Shown: piece by piece, positions 35,702-47,464 of the stretch
How positions within the stretch are numbered: position 1 is the first letter of the stretch
Layout: each line of letters starts with the position of its first letter
DNA from: Symsagittifera roscoffensis
Taxonomy: Eukaryota; Xenacoelomorpha; Acoela; Convolutidae
Assembly (NCBI RefSeq): GCF_963678635.1
Contig: NW_026971149.1
Location: 372,001 to 436,000, forward strand
Length of the DNA: 64,000 nucleotides
Direction of reading: 5' to 3'
The notes under the pieces: model-generated
Seen by the model: the letters and a program-made list of their open reading frames with translations, nothing else
The model's database searches: none
What the model was told of the DNA's origin: nothing
Position numbers and translations under genes: made by a program

Positions 35702-37385
35702 CAACAATTAATTCGCTGCACATCAGAAACCATATAAGACACTTAGAACAGCTTTATAAAAAGTGAAATGAGCCGAATTACTTAGCATTGATAATGAACC
35801 AAAAAAAAAACAAGCGTCCGGGCTCAATTTGTATTCAGGGCTTCGTTTCGCAAAACAAACACTCAAAAGACCACGCTGATTTTTCGTCCAGAATAAGTGA
35901 GCTGGACTTCATTCACAGGAAAGATTCGCAAATCGTACCAAATTTTGTTGATAAAGCGCGAAACTTTCGAACAAACAAAAAAAATGCCTCAGTTCAAATA
36001 TCGAAAAATCTACATAGAGGTAGGCAATTATCTAAGCTGCGCATCACAAAACCATTGAAAAATTATCCTCGTTTCACGTCTTCGTACCGCAGTAGATAGC
36101 GCGCTGGACTTCTAAATCTAACTTTCGCCTCATCTATCCGAAACTCAAAAGATCTTGCTGATTTTTCGTCCAGAATAAGAGAGCTGGACTTCATTCACGG
36201 GAAAGAGTCGCAAAGCTTACCAGTTTTTGTTGATAAAGCTCGAAACTTTCGAACAAACGAAAAAAATGCCTCAGTTCAAATATCGAAAAATCTACATAGA
36301 GGTAGGCAATTATCTAAGCTACGCATCACAAAACCATTAAGAAATTATTCTCGTTTCACGTCTTCGTACCGCAGTAGATAGCGCGCTGGACTTCTAATTC
36401 TAACTTTCGCCTCATCTATCCGAAACTCAAAAGATCTTGCTGATTTTTCGTCCAGAATAAAAGAGCTGGACTTCATTCACGGGAAAGACTCGCAAATCTT
36501 ACCAGTTTTTGTTGATAAAGCTCGAAACTTTCAAACAAACGAAAAAAATGCCTCAGTTCAAATTTTGGAAAACCTGCATAGAGGTAGGCAATTACCTAAA
36601 CTACGCATCACAAAACCATTAAGAATTTATCCTCGTTTCACGTCTTCGTACCGCAGTAGATAGCGCTGGACTTCTAATTGTAACTTTCGCCTCATCTATC
36701 AGAAACTCAAAATAACGAAAAAAATGCCTCAGTTCAAATATTGAAAAATCTACATAGAGGTAGACAATTATCTAAGCTACGCATCACAAAACCAATAAGA
36801 AATTATCCTCGTTTCAGGTCTTCGTAACGCAGTAGATAGCGCTGGACTTCTAAATCTAACTTTCGCCTCATCTATCCGAAACTCAAAAGATCTTGCTGAT
36901 TTTTCGTCCAGAATAAGAGAGCTGGACTTCATTCACGGGAAAGAGTCGCAAAGCTTACCAGTTTTTGTTGATAAAGCTCGAAACTTTCGAACAAACGAAA
37001 AAAATGCCTCAGTTCAAATATCGAAAAATCTACATAGAGGTAGGCAATTATCTAAGCTACGCATCACAAAAACATTAAGAAATTATTCTCGTTTCACGTC
37101 TTCGTACCGCAGTAGATAGCGCGCTGGACTTCTAATTCTAACTTTCGCCTCATCTATCCGAAACTCAAAAGATCTTGCTGATTTTTCGTCCAGAATAAAA
37201 GAGCTGGACTTCATTCACTGGAAAGACTCGCAAATCTTACCAGTTTTTGTTGATAAAGCTCGAAACTTTCAAACAAACGAAAAAAATGCCTCAGTTCAAA
37301 TTTTGGAAAACCTGCATAGAGGTAGGCAATTACCTAAACTACGCAGGCTTAAAGCAATAAAAAAATTTATGTCTGACTATCTCAA

Positions 37386-37458
37386 ATCTTCGTAGCGTAG
37401 TGGAAAGCGCGCTGGAACTCTAAGCCAGAGGTCGCGAGTTCGAAGCGCGGCAAAGATC
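37386..37458 (+). pseudogene. tRNA-Arg(TCT), decayed
   Basis: D arm GCGTAGTGGAAAGCGC. The anticodon arm CTGGA-ACTCTAA-GCCAG keeps TCT with one mismatch. T arm GCGAG-TTCGAAG-CGCGG is poorly paired. Confidence 0.75.
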
Positions 37459-37834
37459 CTCAAAATAATTCGCTGCACATCAGAAACGATATAAGACACT
37501 TAGGACAGCTTTATAAAAAGTGAAATGACCCGAATTAGTTAGCATTGATAATAAACCAAAAAAAAACAAGCGTCCGGGCTCAATTTGCATTCAGGGCTTC
37601 GCTTCGTAAACCAAACACTTGAAAGACCATGTTGATTTTTCGTCCAGAATAAGTGAGCTGGACTTCACCGGAATGAGTCGCAAATTGTACCTGTTTTTGT
37701 TGATAAAGCGCGAAATTTTGGAACAAACGAAAAAAATGCCTCAGTTCAAATATTGAAAAATCTACATAAAGGTAGGTAATTACCTGAACTACGCAGCCTT
37801 AAAGCATTAAAAAAATTATGTCTCACTATCTCAA

Positions 37835-37907
37835 ATCTTCGTAGCGTAGTGGAAAGCGCACAGGAATTCTACGCCAGAGGTCGCGAGTTCGAAGCGCGGC
37901 GAAGATC
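37835..37907 (+). pseudogene. tRNA-Arg(TCT), decayed
   Basis: Like 37386: anticodon arm CAGGA-ATTCTAC-GCCAG, T arm GCGAG-TTCGAAG-CGCGG. Confidence 0.74.
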
Positions 37908-38355
37908 CCGAAATTAATTCGCTGCACATCAGAAACCATATAAGACACTTAGGACAGCTTTATAAAAAGTGAAATGAACCGAATTACTTAGCATTGATAA
38001 CCAACCAAAAAAAACAAGCGTCTGGGCTCAATTTGTATTCAGGGCTTCGCTTCGTAAACCAAACACTCAAAAGACCACGCTGATTTCTAGTCAAGAATAA
38101 GTGAGCTGGACTTCACGGGGATGAGTCGCAAATCGTACCTGTTTTTCTTGATAAAGCGCGAAATTTTCGAACAAACAAAAAATGCCTCAGTTCAAATATT
38201 GAAAAATCTACCTAGAGGTAGGCAAATATCTAAGCTACGCATCACAAAACCAAAAAGAAATTATCCTCGTTTCACGTCTTCGTACCACAGTAGATAGCGC
38301 GCTGGACTTCTATTTCTAAAGATCAGGCTGATTTTTCCTCCAGAAGACGTGGACG

Positions 38356-38428
38356 TACTTCGTAGCGCAGTGGATAGCGCGCTGGACTTCTAATCCAGAG
38401 GTCGCGGGTTCGAATCCCGCCGAAGATG
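38356..38428 (+). tRNA. tRNA-Arg(TCT), body intact, acceptor tip mismatched
   Basis: D, anticodon (CTGGA-CTTCTAA-TCCAG) and T (GCGGG-TTCGAAT-CCCGC) arms are all perfect. The 5' end is TACTTCG instead of GTCTTCG, so the first two acceptor pairs are lost. A fusion with upstream spacer (CGTGGACG) replaced the first bases. Promoter boxes are intact, so it could be transcribed, but processing would be suspect. Confidence 0.65.
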
Positions 38429-39322
38429 CACATCAGCAAACTGATAAAATTCACATGTCTCAGGACATTTTTATAAAAAGTAAAATGAACCGAATTACTT
38501 GGCATTGATAATGAACCAAAAAACAACAATGAATCAATTTGTAATTAGGGCTCTTTCGATTAAAAAAAAAATCAAACACTCAAAAGACTACGCTGATTTT
38601 CGTCCGGAATAAGTGAGCTGGACTTCACGGAGATTAGTAGCAAATCGTACCGGTTTTTGTTGATAAATCGCGTACGAATCTCGCCAAAAATGCGAAAAAA
38701 TTATTTCGCTGCACATCAGCATTCATATAAAAAACTTAACTGAAAAACCTAGCATTGATAGGGAACCAACAAAAAAGAAGCTTCCGGGCTCAATTTGTAT
38801 TCATGGCTCCATCGCTTCATAAATCAAGCACTCAAAAGATTACACTGATTTCTCGTCCAGAATAAGTGAGCTGGACTTCACGGCGATGAGTCGCAAACCG
38901 TACCTGTTTTTCTTGATAAAGCGCGAAATTTTGGAACAAACTAAAAAAATGCCTTTGTTGTTATATTGAAAAATCTACACATAAGTAGGCAATTATCTAA
39001 GCTACGCATCACAAAACCAACAAAAATTTATCCTCGTTTCACGTCTTCGTACCGCAGTAGATAGAGCGCTGGACTTCTAATTCTTATTTCGCCTCATCTA
39101 TCCGAAACTCAAAAGATCTTGCTGACTTTTCGTCCAGAATAAGTGAGCTGGACTTCACGGGGATGAGTCGGAAATCAGACCAGTTTTTGTTGATAAAGCA
39201 CGAAATTTTCGAACAAACGAAAAAAAAGCCTCAATTCAATTATTGAAAAGTCTACATAGAGATAGACAATTAGCTAAACAACGCAATCCAAAATTAATAA
39301 ATAAAATGAGTCATTCTTTTAC

Positions 39323-39395
39323 GTCTTCGTAGCGCAGTGGATAGCGCGCTGGACTTCTAATCCAGAGATCAAGGGTTCGAATCCCGCCGAAGATG
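39323..39395 (+). tRNA. tRNA-Arg(TCT), T stem weakened
   Basis: Acceptor, D and anticodon arms intact. Two bases of the T stem are changed (AAGGG/CCCGC). B box GGTTCGAATCC is intact. Confidence 0.65.
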
Positions 39396-39538
39396 CACAT
39401 CAGCAAACTGATAAACTTCAAATGTCTCAGGACATTTTTATAAAAAGTAAAATGAACCGAATTACTTACCATTGATAATGAACCAAAAAAAACCATAATG
39501 AATCAATTTGTATTCAGGGCTCTTTCGCTTCAAAAAAT

Positions 39539-39613
39539 CAAACACTCAAAAGACCACGCTGATCAAACGCTCAAAAGACCACGCTGATCAAACACTCAAA
39601 AGACCACGCTGAT
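39539..39613. repeat. 25-bp direct repeat, three copies
   Basis: 'caaacactcaaaagaccacg' plus 'ctgat' repeats three times at a 25-bp period. Two-copy versions occur in the blocks near 42556, 43566 and 45587. This is a small expansion inside the spacer. Confidence 0.85.
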
Positions 39614-40363
39614 TTTTGTCTAGAATAAGTGAGCTGGACTTCACGGAGATTAGTAGCAAATCGTACCGGTTTTCGTTGATAACGCGCGTACGAATCTCGC
39701 CAAAGATGCGACAAAATTATTTCGCTGCACATCAGCATTCATATAAAAAACTTAAGACATCTTTATAAAAGTCAAATGAACCGAAAAACCTAGCATTGAT
39801 AAGGAACCAACAAAAAAGAAGCTTCCGGGCTCAATTTGTATTCATGGCTCCAACGCTTCATAAATCAAGCACTCAAAAGATTACACTGATTTCTCGTTAG
39901 GAATAAGTGAGCTGGACTTCACGGCGATGAGTCGCAAACCGTACCTGTTTTTCTTGATAAAGCGCGATATTTTCAAACAAACGAAAAAAATGCCTCAGTT
40001 CATATATTGAAAAATCTACACAAAGGTAGGCAATTACCTAAACTACGCATCACAAAACCATTAAAAAATTATCCTCGTTTCACGTCTTCGTACCGCAGTA
40101 GATAGAGCGCTGGACTTCTAATTCTTACTTTCGCCTCATCTATCCGAAACTCAAAAGGTCTTGCTGACTTTTCGTCCAGAATAAGTGAGCTGCACTTCAC
40201 GGGGATGAGTCGGAAATCGTACCAGTTTTTGTTGATAAAGCACGAAATTTTCGAACAAACTAAAAAAAGCCTCAATTCAATTATTGAAAAATCTACATAG
40301 AGATAGACAATTAGCTAAACAACGCAATCCAAAATTAATAAATAAAATTAGACCTCCTTTTAC

Positions 40364-40436
40364 GTCTTCGTAGCGCATTGGATAGCGCGCTGGACTTCTA
40401 ATCCAGAGGTCGCGGGTTCGAATCCCGCCGAAGATG
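40364..40436 (+). tRNA. tRNA-Arg(TCT), structurally intact
   Basis: 73-nt intronless tRNA that reads AGA codons. Acceptor GTCTTCG/CGAAGAT has six Watson-Crick pairs and a terminal G-U. D stem is GCGC/GCGC, the anticodon arm CTGGA-CTTCTAA-TCCAG is perfect, and so is the T arm GCGGG-TTCGAAT-CCCGC; the discriminator is G. A box TAGCGCATTGG and B box GGTTCGAATCC are present. It is the only Arg body in the window in which I find every stem intact, so it is the best candidate for a working gene. Confidence 0.88.
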
Positions 40437-40439
40437 CAC

Positions 40440-40480
40440 ATCAGCAAACTGATAAACTTCAAATTTCTCAGGACATTTTT
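40440..40480 (+). terminator. Hairpin plus T5 after tRNA-Arg
   Basis: ATCAG-caaa-CTGAT starts 4 nt past the tRNA and TTTTT lies at 40476-40480. The same layout follows most complete Arg copies, and it mirrors the hairpin plus T run after the tRNA-Ser genes. Confidence 0.5.
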
Positions 40481-41352
40481 ATAAAAAGTAAAATGAACCG
40501 AATTACTTACCATTGATAATGAACCAAAAAAACCATAAGGAATCAATTTGTTTTCAGGGCTCTTTCGCTTCAAAAAATCAAACACTCAAAAGACCACGCT
40601 GATTTTTGTCCAGAAAGAGTGAGCTGGACTTCACGGAGATTAGTAGCAAATCGTACCGGTTTTCGTTGATAAAGCGCGTACGAATCTCGCCAAAGATGCA
40701 AAAAAATTATTTCGCTGCACGTCAGCATTCATATAAAAAACTTAAGACATCTTTATAAAAGTCAATTGAACCGAAAAACCTAGCATTGATAAGGAACCAA
40801 CAAAAAAGAAGCTTCCGGGCTCAATTTGTATTCATGGCTCCAACGCTTCATAAGTCAAGCACTCAAAAGATTACACTGATTTCTCGTTAGGAATAAGTGA
40901 GCTGGACTTCACGGCGATGAGTCGCAAACCGTACCTGTTTTTCTTGATAAAGCGCGAAATTTTCAAGCAAACGAAAAAAATGCCTCAGTTCATATATTGA
41001 AAAATCTACACAGAGGTAGGCAATTACCTAACTACGCATCACAAAACCATTAAAAAGTTATCCTCGTTTCACGTCTTCGTACCGCAGTAGATAGCGCGCT
41101 GGACTTCTAATTCTTACTTTCGCCTCATCTATCCGAAACTAAAAAGATCAGGCTGATTTTTCGTCAAGAATAAGTGAGCTGGACTTCACGGGGATGAGTC
41201 GCAAATCGTACCAGTTTTTGTTGATAAAGCGCAAAATTTCCGAACAAACAAAAAATGCCTCAATTCAAATAATAAAAAATATACATAGAGGTAGGCAATT
41301 ATCTAAACTACGCAATCCGAAACTAATAAATAAACATAAGTCCTCCTTTTAC

Positions 41353-41423
41353 GTCTTCGTAGCAGTGGATAGCGCGCAGGACTTCTAATCCAGAGGTGGC
41401 GGGTTCGAATCCCGCCGAAGATG
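41353..41423 (+). pseudogene. tRNA-Arg(TCT), 2-nt deletion in the D arm
   Basis: 71 nt. TAGCAGTGG replaces TAGCGCAGTGG, which removes part of the D stem and A box. Anticodon stem CAGGA/TCCAG has one mismatch. T and acceptor arms intact. Confidence 0.8.
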
Positions 41424-42343
41424 CACATCAGCAACCTGATAAATTTCAAATGTCGCAGGACATCTTTACAAAAAGTAAAATGAACCGAATTACTTGGTGT
41501 TGATAATGAACCAAAAAAAAACAAGCGTCCGGGCTCAATTCGTATTCAGTGCTCTTTCGTTTCGTAACTCAAACACTCAGAAGACCATGCTAATTTTTCG
41601 TCCATATTAAGTGAGCTGGACTTCACAGAGATTAGTCGCAAATCGTACCGGTTTTCGTTGACAAAACGCGTACGAATCTCGCCAAAGATGCGAAAAAATT
41701 ATTTCGCTGCACATCAGCATTCATATAAAAAACTTAGGACATCTTTATAAAATTCAAACTAACTGGAATACCTAGCATTGATAAGGATCCAACAAAAAAA
41801 AGCTTCCGGGCTCAATTTGTATTCATGGCTCCATCGCTTCATAAATCAAACACTCAAAAGACTACGCTGATTTCTAGTCAAGAATAAGTGAGCTGGACTT
41901 CACGGGGATGAGTCGCAAATCGTACCTGTTTTTCTTGATGAAGCGCGAAATTTTCGAACAAACAAAAAAATGCCTCAGTTCAAATATTGAAAAATCTAAC
42001 TAGAGGTAGGCAAATATCTAAGCTACGCATCACAAAACCAATAAGAAATTATCCTCGTTTCACGTCTTCGTACCGCAGTAGACAGCGCGCTGGACTTCTA
42101 ATTCTAACTTTCGCCTCACCTATCCGAAACTAAAAATATTAGGCTGATTTTTCGTCAAGAATAAGTGAGCTGGACTTCACGGGGATGAGTCGCAAATCGT
42201 ACCAGTTTTTGTTGATAAAGCGCAAAATTTCCGAACAAACAAAAAATGCCTCAATTCAAATGTTAAAAAATATACATAGAGGTAGGCAATTATCTAAACT
42301 ACGCAATCCGAAACTAATAAATAAACATACGTCCTCCTTTTAC

Positions 42344-42414
42344 GTCTTCGTAGCAGTGGATAGCGCGCAGGACTTCAAATCCAGAGGTGTCGGGTTCGAA
42401 TCCCGCCGAAGATG
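42344..42414 (+). pseudogene. tRNA-Arg body with TCA anticodon
   Basis: 71 nt with the same 2-nt D-arm deletion. Loop CTTCAAA gives anticodon TCA, which pairs with UGA. T arm TCGGG/CCCGC has one mismatch; the acceptor is intact. Confidence 0.78.
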
Positions 42415-43356
42415 CACATCAGCAACCTGATAAATTTCAAATGTCTCAGGACATCTTTACAAAAAGTAAAATGAACCGAATTACTTGGCATTGATAATGA
42501 ACCAAAAAAAACCATAATGAATCAATTTGTATTCAGGGCTCTTTCGCTTCAAAAAATCAAACACTCAAAAGACCACGCTGATCAAACACTCAAAAGACCA
42601 TGCTGAGTTTTGTCCAGAATAAGTGAGCTGGACTTCACGGAGATTAGTAGCAAATCGTACCGGTTTTCGTTGACAAAACGCGTACGAATCTCGCCAAAGA
42701 TGCGAAAAAATTATTTCGCTGCACATCAGCATTCATATAAAAAACTTAGGACATCTTTATAAAATTCAAACGAACCGGAATACCTAGCATTGATAAGGAT
42801 CCAACAAAAAAGAAGCTTCCGGGCTCAATTTGTATTCATGGCTCCATCGCTTCATAAATCAAACACTCAAAAGATTACGCTGATTTCTAGTCAAGAATAA
42901 GTGAGCTGGACTTCACGGGGATGAGTCGCAAATCGTACCTGTTTTTCTTGATGAAGCGCGAAATTTTCGAACAAACAAAAAAATGCCTCAGTTCAAATAT
43001 TGAAAAATCTAACTAGAGGTAGGCAAATATCTAAGCTACGCATCACAAAACCAATAAGAAATTATCCTCGTTTCACGTCTTCGTACCGCAGTAGACAGCG
43101 CGCTGGACTTCTAATTCTAACTTTCGCCTCACCTATCCGAAACTAAAAATATCAGGCTGATTTTTCGTCAAGAATAAGTGAGCTGGACTTCACGGGGATG
43201 AGTCGCAAATCGTACCAGTTTTTGTTGATAAAGCGCAAAATTTCCGAACAAACAAAAAATGCCTCAATTCAAATGTTAAAAAATATACATAGAGGTAGGC
43301 AATTATCTAAACTACGCAATCCGAAACTAATAAATAAAGATACGTCGTCCTTTTAC

Positions 43357-43427
43357 GTCTTCGTAGCAGTGGATAGCGCGCAGGACTTCAAATCCAGAGG
43401 TGTCGGGTTCGAATCCCGCCGAAGATG
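43357..43427 (+). pseudogene. tRNA-Arg body with TCA anticodon
   Basis: Second TCA copy, 1013 bp later, with the same D-arm deletion and T-stem change. Confidence 0.78.
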
Positions 43428-44371
43428 CACATCAGCAACCTGATAAATTTCAAATGTCTCAGGACATCTTTACAAAAAGTAAAATGAACCGAATTACTTG
43501 GCATTGATAATGAACCAAAAAAAACCATAATGAATCAATTTGTATTCAGGGCTCTTTCGCTTCAAAAAATCAAACACTCAAAAGACCACGCTGATCGAAC
43601 ACTCAAAAGACTATGCTGATTTTTGTCCAGAATAAGTGAGCTGGACTTCACGGAGATTAGTAGCAAATCGTACCGGTTTTCGTTGACAAAACGCGTACGA
43701 ATCTCGCCAAAGATGCGAAAAAATTATTTCGCTGCACATCAGCATTCATATAAAAAACTTAGGACATCTTTATAAAATTCAAACTAACTGGAATACCTAG
43801 CATTGATAAGGATCCAACAAAAAAAAGCTTCCGGGCTCAATTTGTATTCATGGCTCCATCGCTTCATAAATCAAACACTCAAAAGATTACGCTGATTTCT
43901 AGTCAAGAATAAGTGAGCTGGACTTCACGGGGATGAGTCGCAAATCGTACCTGTTTTTCTTGATAAAGCGCGAATTTTTCGATTCAACGAAAAACAAATG
44001 CCTCAGTTCAAATATTGAAAAATCTGAATAGAGGTAGGCAATTATTTAAGCTACGCATCACAAAACCAATAAGAAATTATCCTCATTTCACCTCTTCGTA
44101 CCGCAGTAGATAGCGCGCTGGACTTCTAATTCTAACTTTCGCCTCACCTATCCGAAACTAAAAAGATCAGGCTGATTTTTCGTCAAGAATAAGTGAGCTG
44201 GACTTCACGGGGATGAGTCGCAAATCGTACCAGTTTTTGTTGATAAAGCGAAAAATTTCCGAACAAACAAAAAATGCCTCAATTCAAATAATAAAAAATA
44301 TACATAGAGGTAGGCAATTATCTAAACTACGCAATCCGAAACTAATAAATAAACATAAGTCCTCCTTTTAC

Positions 44372-44442
44372 GTCTTCGTAGCAGTGGATAGCGCGCAGGA
44401 CTTCTAATCCAGAGGTGGCGGGTTCGAATCCCGCCGAAGATG
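44372..44442 (+). pseudogene. tRNA-Arg(TCT), 2-nt deletion in the D arm
   Basis: Same body as at 41353, about 3.02 kb later (three blocks). Anticodon TCT. Confidence 0.8.
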
Positions 44443-45365
44443 CACATCAGCAACCTGATAAATTTCAAATGTCGCAGGACATCTTTACAAAAAGTAAAAT
44501 GAACCGAATTACTTGGTGTTGATAATGAACCAAAAAAAAAAAACAAGCGTCCGGGCTCAATTTGTATTCAGTGCTCTTTCGTTTCGTAACTCAAACACTC
44601 AGAAGACCATGCTAATTTTTCGTCCATTTTAAGTGAGCTGGACTTCACAGAGATTAGTCGCAAATCGTACCGGTTTTCGTTGACAAAACGCGTACGAATC
44701 TCGCCAAAGATGCGAAAAAATTATTTCGCTGCACATCAGCATTCATATAAAAAACTTAGGACATCTTTATAAAATTCAAACTAACTGGAATACCTAGCAT
44801 TGATAAGGATCCAACAAAAAAAAGCTTCCGGGCTCAATTTGTATTCATGGCTCCATCGCTTCATAAATCAAACACTCAAAAGATTACGCTGATTTCTAGT
44901 CAAGAATAAGTGAGCTGGACTTCACGGGGATGAGTCGCAAATCGTACCTGTTTTTCTTGATGAAGCGCGAAATTTTCGAACAAACAAAAAAATGCCTCAG
45001 TTCAAATATTGAAAAATCTAACTAGAGGTAGGCAAATATCTAAGCTACGCATCACAAAACCAATAAGAAATTAGCCTCGTTTCACGTCTTCGTACCGCAG
45101 TAGACAGCGCGCTGGACTTCTAATTCTAACTTTCGCCTCACCTAACCGAAACTAAAAATATCAGGCTGATTTTTCGTCAAGAATAAGTGAGCTGGACTTC
45201 ACGGGGATGAGTCGCAAATCGGACCAGTTTTTGTTGATAAAGCGCAAAATTTCCGAGCAAACAAAAAATGCCTCAATTCAAATGTTAAAAAATATACATA
45301 GAGGTAGGCAATTATCTAAACTACGCAATCCGAAACTAATAAATAAACATACGTCCTCCTTTTAC

Positions 45366-45436
45366 GTCTTCGTAGCAGTGGATAGCGCGCAGGACTTCAA
45401 ATCCAGAGGTGTCGGGTTCGGATCCCGCCGAAGATG
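45366..45436 (+). pseudogene. tRNA-Arg body with TCA anticodon
   Basis: Third TCA copy. The T loop is TTCGGAT, an added change in the B box. Confidence 0.77.
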
Positions 45437-46942
45437 CACATCAGCAACCTGATAAATTTCAAATGTCTCAGGACATCTTTACAAAAAGTAAAATGAACCG
45501 AATTACTTGGCATTGATAATGAACCAAAAAAAACCATAATGAATCAATTTGTATTCAGGGCTCTTTCGCTTCAAAAAATCAAACACTCAAAAGACCACGC
45601 TGATCAAACACTCAAAAGACCATGCTGATTTTTGTCCAGAATAAGTGAGCTGGACTTCACGGAGATTAGTAGCAAATCGTACCGGTTTTCGTTGACAAAA
45701 CGCGTACGAATCTCGCCAAAGATGCGAAAAAATTATTTCGCTGCACATCAGCATTCATATAAAAAACTTAGGACATCTTTATAAAATTCAAACGAACCGG
45801 AATACCTAGCATTGATAAGGATCCAACAAAAAAGAAGCTTCCGGGCTCAATTTGTATTCATGGCTCCATCGCTTCATAAATCAAACACTCAAAAGATTAC
45901 GCTGATTTCTAGTCAAGAATAAGTGAGCTGGACTTCACGGGGATGAGTCGCAAATCGTACCTGTTTTTCTTGATAAAGCGCGAATTTTTCGATTCAACGA
46001 AAAACAAATGCCTCAGTTCAAATATTGAAAAATCTGAATAGAGGTAGGCAATTATTTAAGCTACGCATCACAAAACCAATAAGAAATTATCCTCATTTCA
46101 CCTCTTCGTACCGCAGTAGATAGCGCGCTGGACTTCTAATTCTAACTTTCGCCTCACCTATCCGAAACTAAAAAGATCAGGCTGATTTTTCGTCAAGAAT
46201 AAGTGAGCTGGACTTCACGGGGATGAGTCGCAAATCGTACCTGTTTTTCTTGTTAAGCGCGAAATTTTCGATTCAACGAAAAAAAATGCCTCAGTTCAAA
46301 TATTGAAAAATCTAACTAGAGGTAGGCAAATATCTAAGCTACGCATCACAAAACCAATAAGAAATTATCCTCGTTTCACGTCTTCGTACCGCAGTAGACA
46401 GCGCGCTGGACTTCTAATTCTAACTTTCGCCTCACCTATCCGAAACTAAAAATATCAGGCTGATTTTTCGTCAAGAATAAGTGAGCTGGACTTCACGGGG
46501 ATGAGTCGCAAATCGTACCTGTTTTCTTGATAAAGCGCGAAATTTTCGATTCAACGAAAAAAAAATGCTTCAGTTCAAATATTGAAAAATCTGAATAGAG
46601 GTAGGCAATTATCTAAGCTACGCATCACAAAACCAACAAGAAGTTATCCTCGTTTCACGTCTTCGTACCCCAGTAGATAGCGCGCTGGACTTCTAATTCT
46701 AACTTTCGCCTCATCTATCCAAAACTCAAAAGCTCATGCTGATTTTTCGTCCAGAATAAGTGAGCTGGACTTCACGGGGATGAGTCGCAAATCGTACCTG
46801 TTTTCATTGATAAAGCGCAAAATTTTGGAACAAAAGAAAAAAAATTCCTCATTTCAAATGTTGAAAAATCTACATAGAGGTAGGCAATTACCTAAACTAC
46901 GCAACCCAAAACTAATAAAAAAAACATAAGTCCTTCTTTAAA

Positions 46943-47015
46943 GTCTTCATAGCGCAGTGGATAGTGCGCTGGAACTCTAACCCAGAAGTCGCGGGTTCGA
47001 ATCCAACTTACGATG
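46943..47015 (+). pseudogene. tRNA-Arg(TCT), acceptor 3' strand lost
   Basis: 5' GTCTTCA. Anticodon arm CTGGA-ACTCTAA-CCCAG has one mismatch. T arm GCGGG-TTCGAAT-CCAAC is damaged and the 3' strand TTACGAT no longer pairs. Confidence 0.76.
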
Positions 47016-47391
47016 CGAAAAATTAACTCGCTGAACATCAGCAACCAAATAAGAAACTTTGGACATCTTTCGAAAAAGTGAAATGGACCGAATTGCTTAG
47101 CATTGATAATGGACCAAAAAAAACAGGCGTCCGAGTTCAATTTGTATCCAGGGCTCGTTCGCTTCATAAATTAAACAATCAAAAGACCACGCTTATTTTT
47201 CTACCAGAATACGTGGGCTGGGTTTCACGGTGATTAGTCGCAACTCGTACCGATTTTGTTTATAAAGCGCAAAATTTCGAACAAACGAAAAAAATTCCTC
47301 AATTCAAATGTTGAAAAATATCCATAGAGGTAGGCAATTTACTAAACTACGCAGTCCAAAACTAAATAATAAACATAATTCCTCCTTTTAC

Positions 47392-47464
47392 GTCTTCGTA
47401 GCGCAGTGGATAGCGCTCTGCACTTCTAATCCAGAGGTCCCGGGTTCGAATCCCGCCGAAGATG
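47392..47464 (+). tRNA. tRNA-Arg(TCT), near-intact
   Basis: Acceptor and D arms intact and anticodon TCT. The anticodon stem CTGCA/TCCAG has one C-C mismatch and the T stem CCGGG/CCCGC has one. Both promoter boxes are intact. Confidence 0.68.

Larger units (their letters stand above)
35440..38300. repeat. tRNA-Arg array, transition to complete units
   Basis: Truncated 279-bp units with a variant lead-in ('cttcattcacgggaaagag') give way to complete ~450-bp units. A block of about 735 bp is duplicated (36150 and 36890). Two complete units sit 449 bp apart (37386 and 37835). The frames at 35442 and 35788 run through spacer and tRNA sequence and are not genes. Confidence 0.85.
38300..46900. repeat. 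tRNA-Arg array with ~1.0-kb higher-order repeat
   Basis: Each ~1.0-kb block holds one tRNA-bearing unit, one derivative where the leader is fused to the tRNA 3' end ('gcgtacgaatctcgccaaag'), and one truncated 5'-half unit. tRNA bodies lie at 38356, 39323, 40364, 41353, 42344, 43357, 44372 and 45366, a spacing of 967-1041 bp. A 25-bp direct repeat (three copies from 39539) varies in number between blocks. The frames of 61-102 codons here are tRNA and spacer translations. Confidence 0.9.

Noticed and set aside
21074-36099. Plus-strand frames of 60-106 codons (for example 21074, 28788, 35788)
   Set aside because: They follow the 279- and 450-bp units and run through spacer and tRNA 5' halves. 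Similarity between them reflects DNA duplication only.
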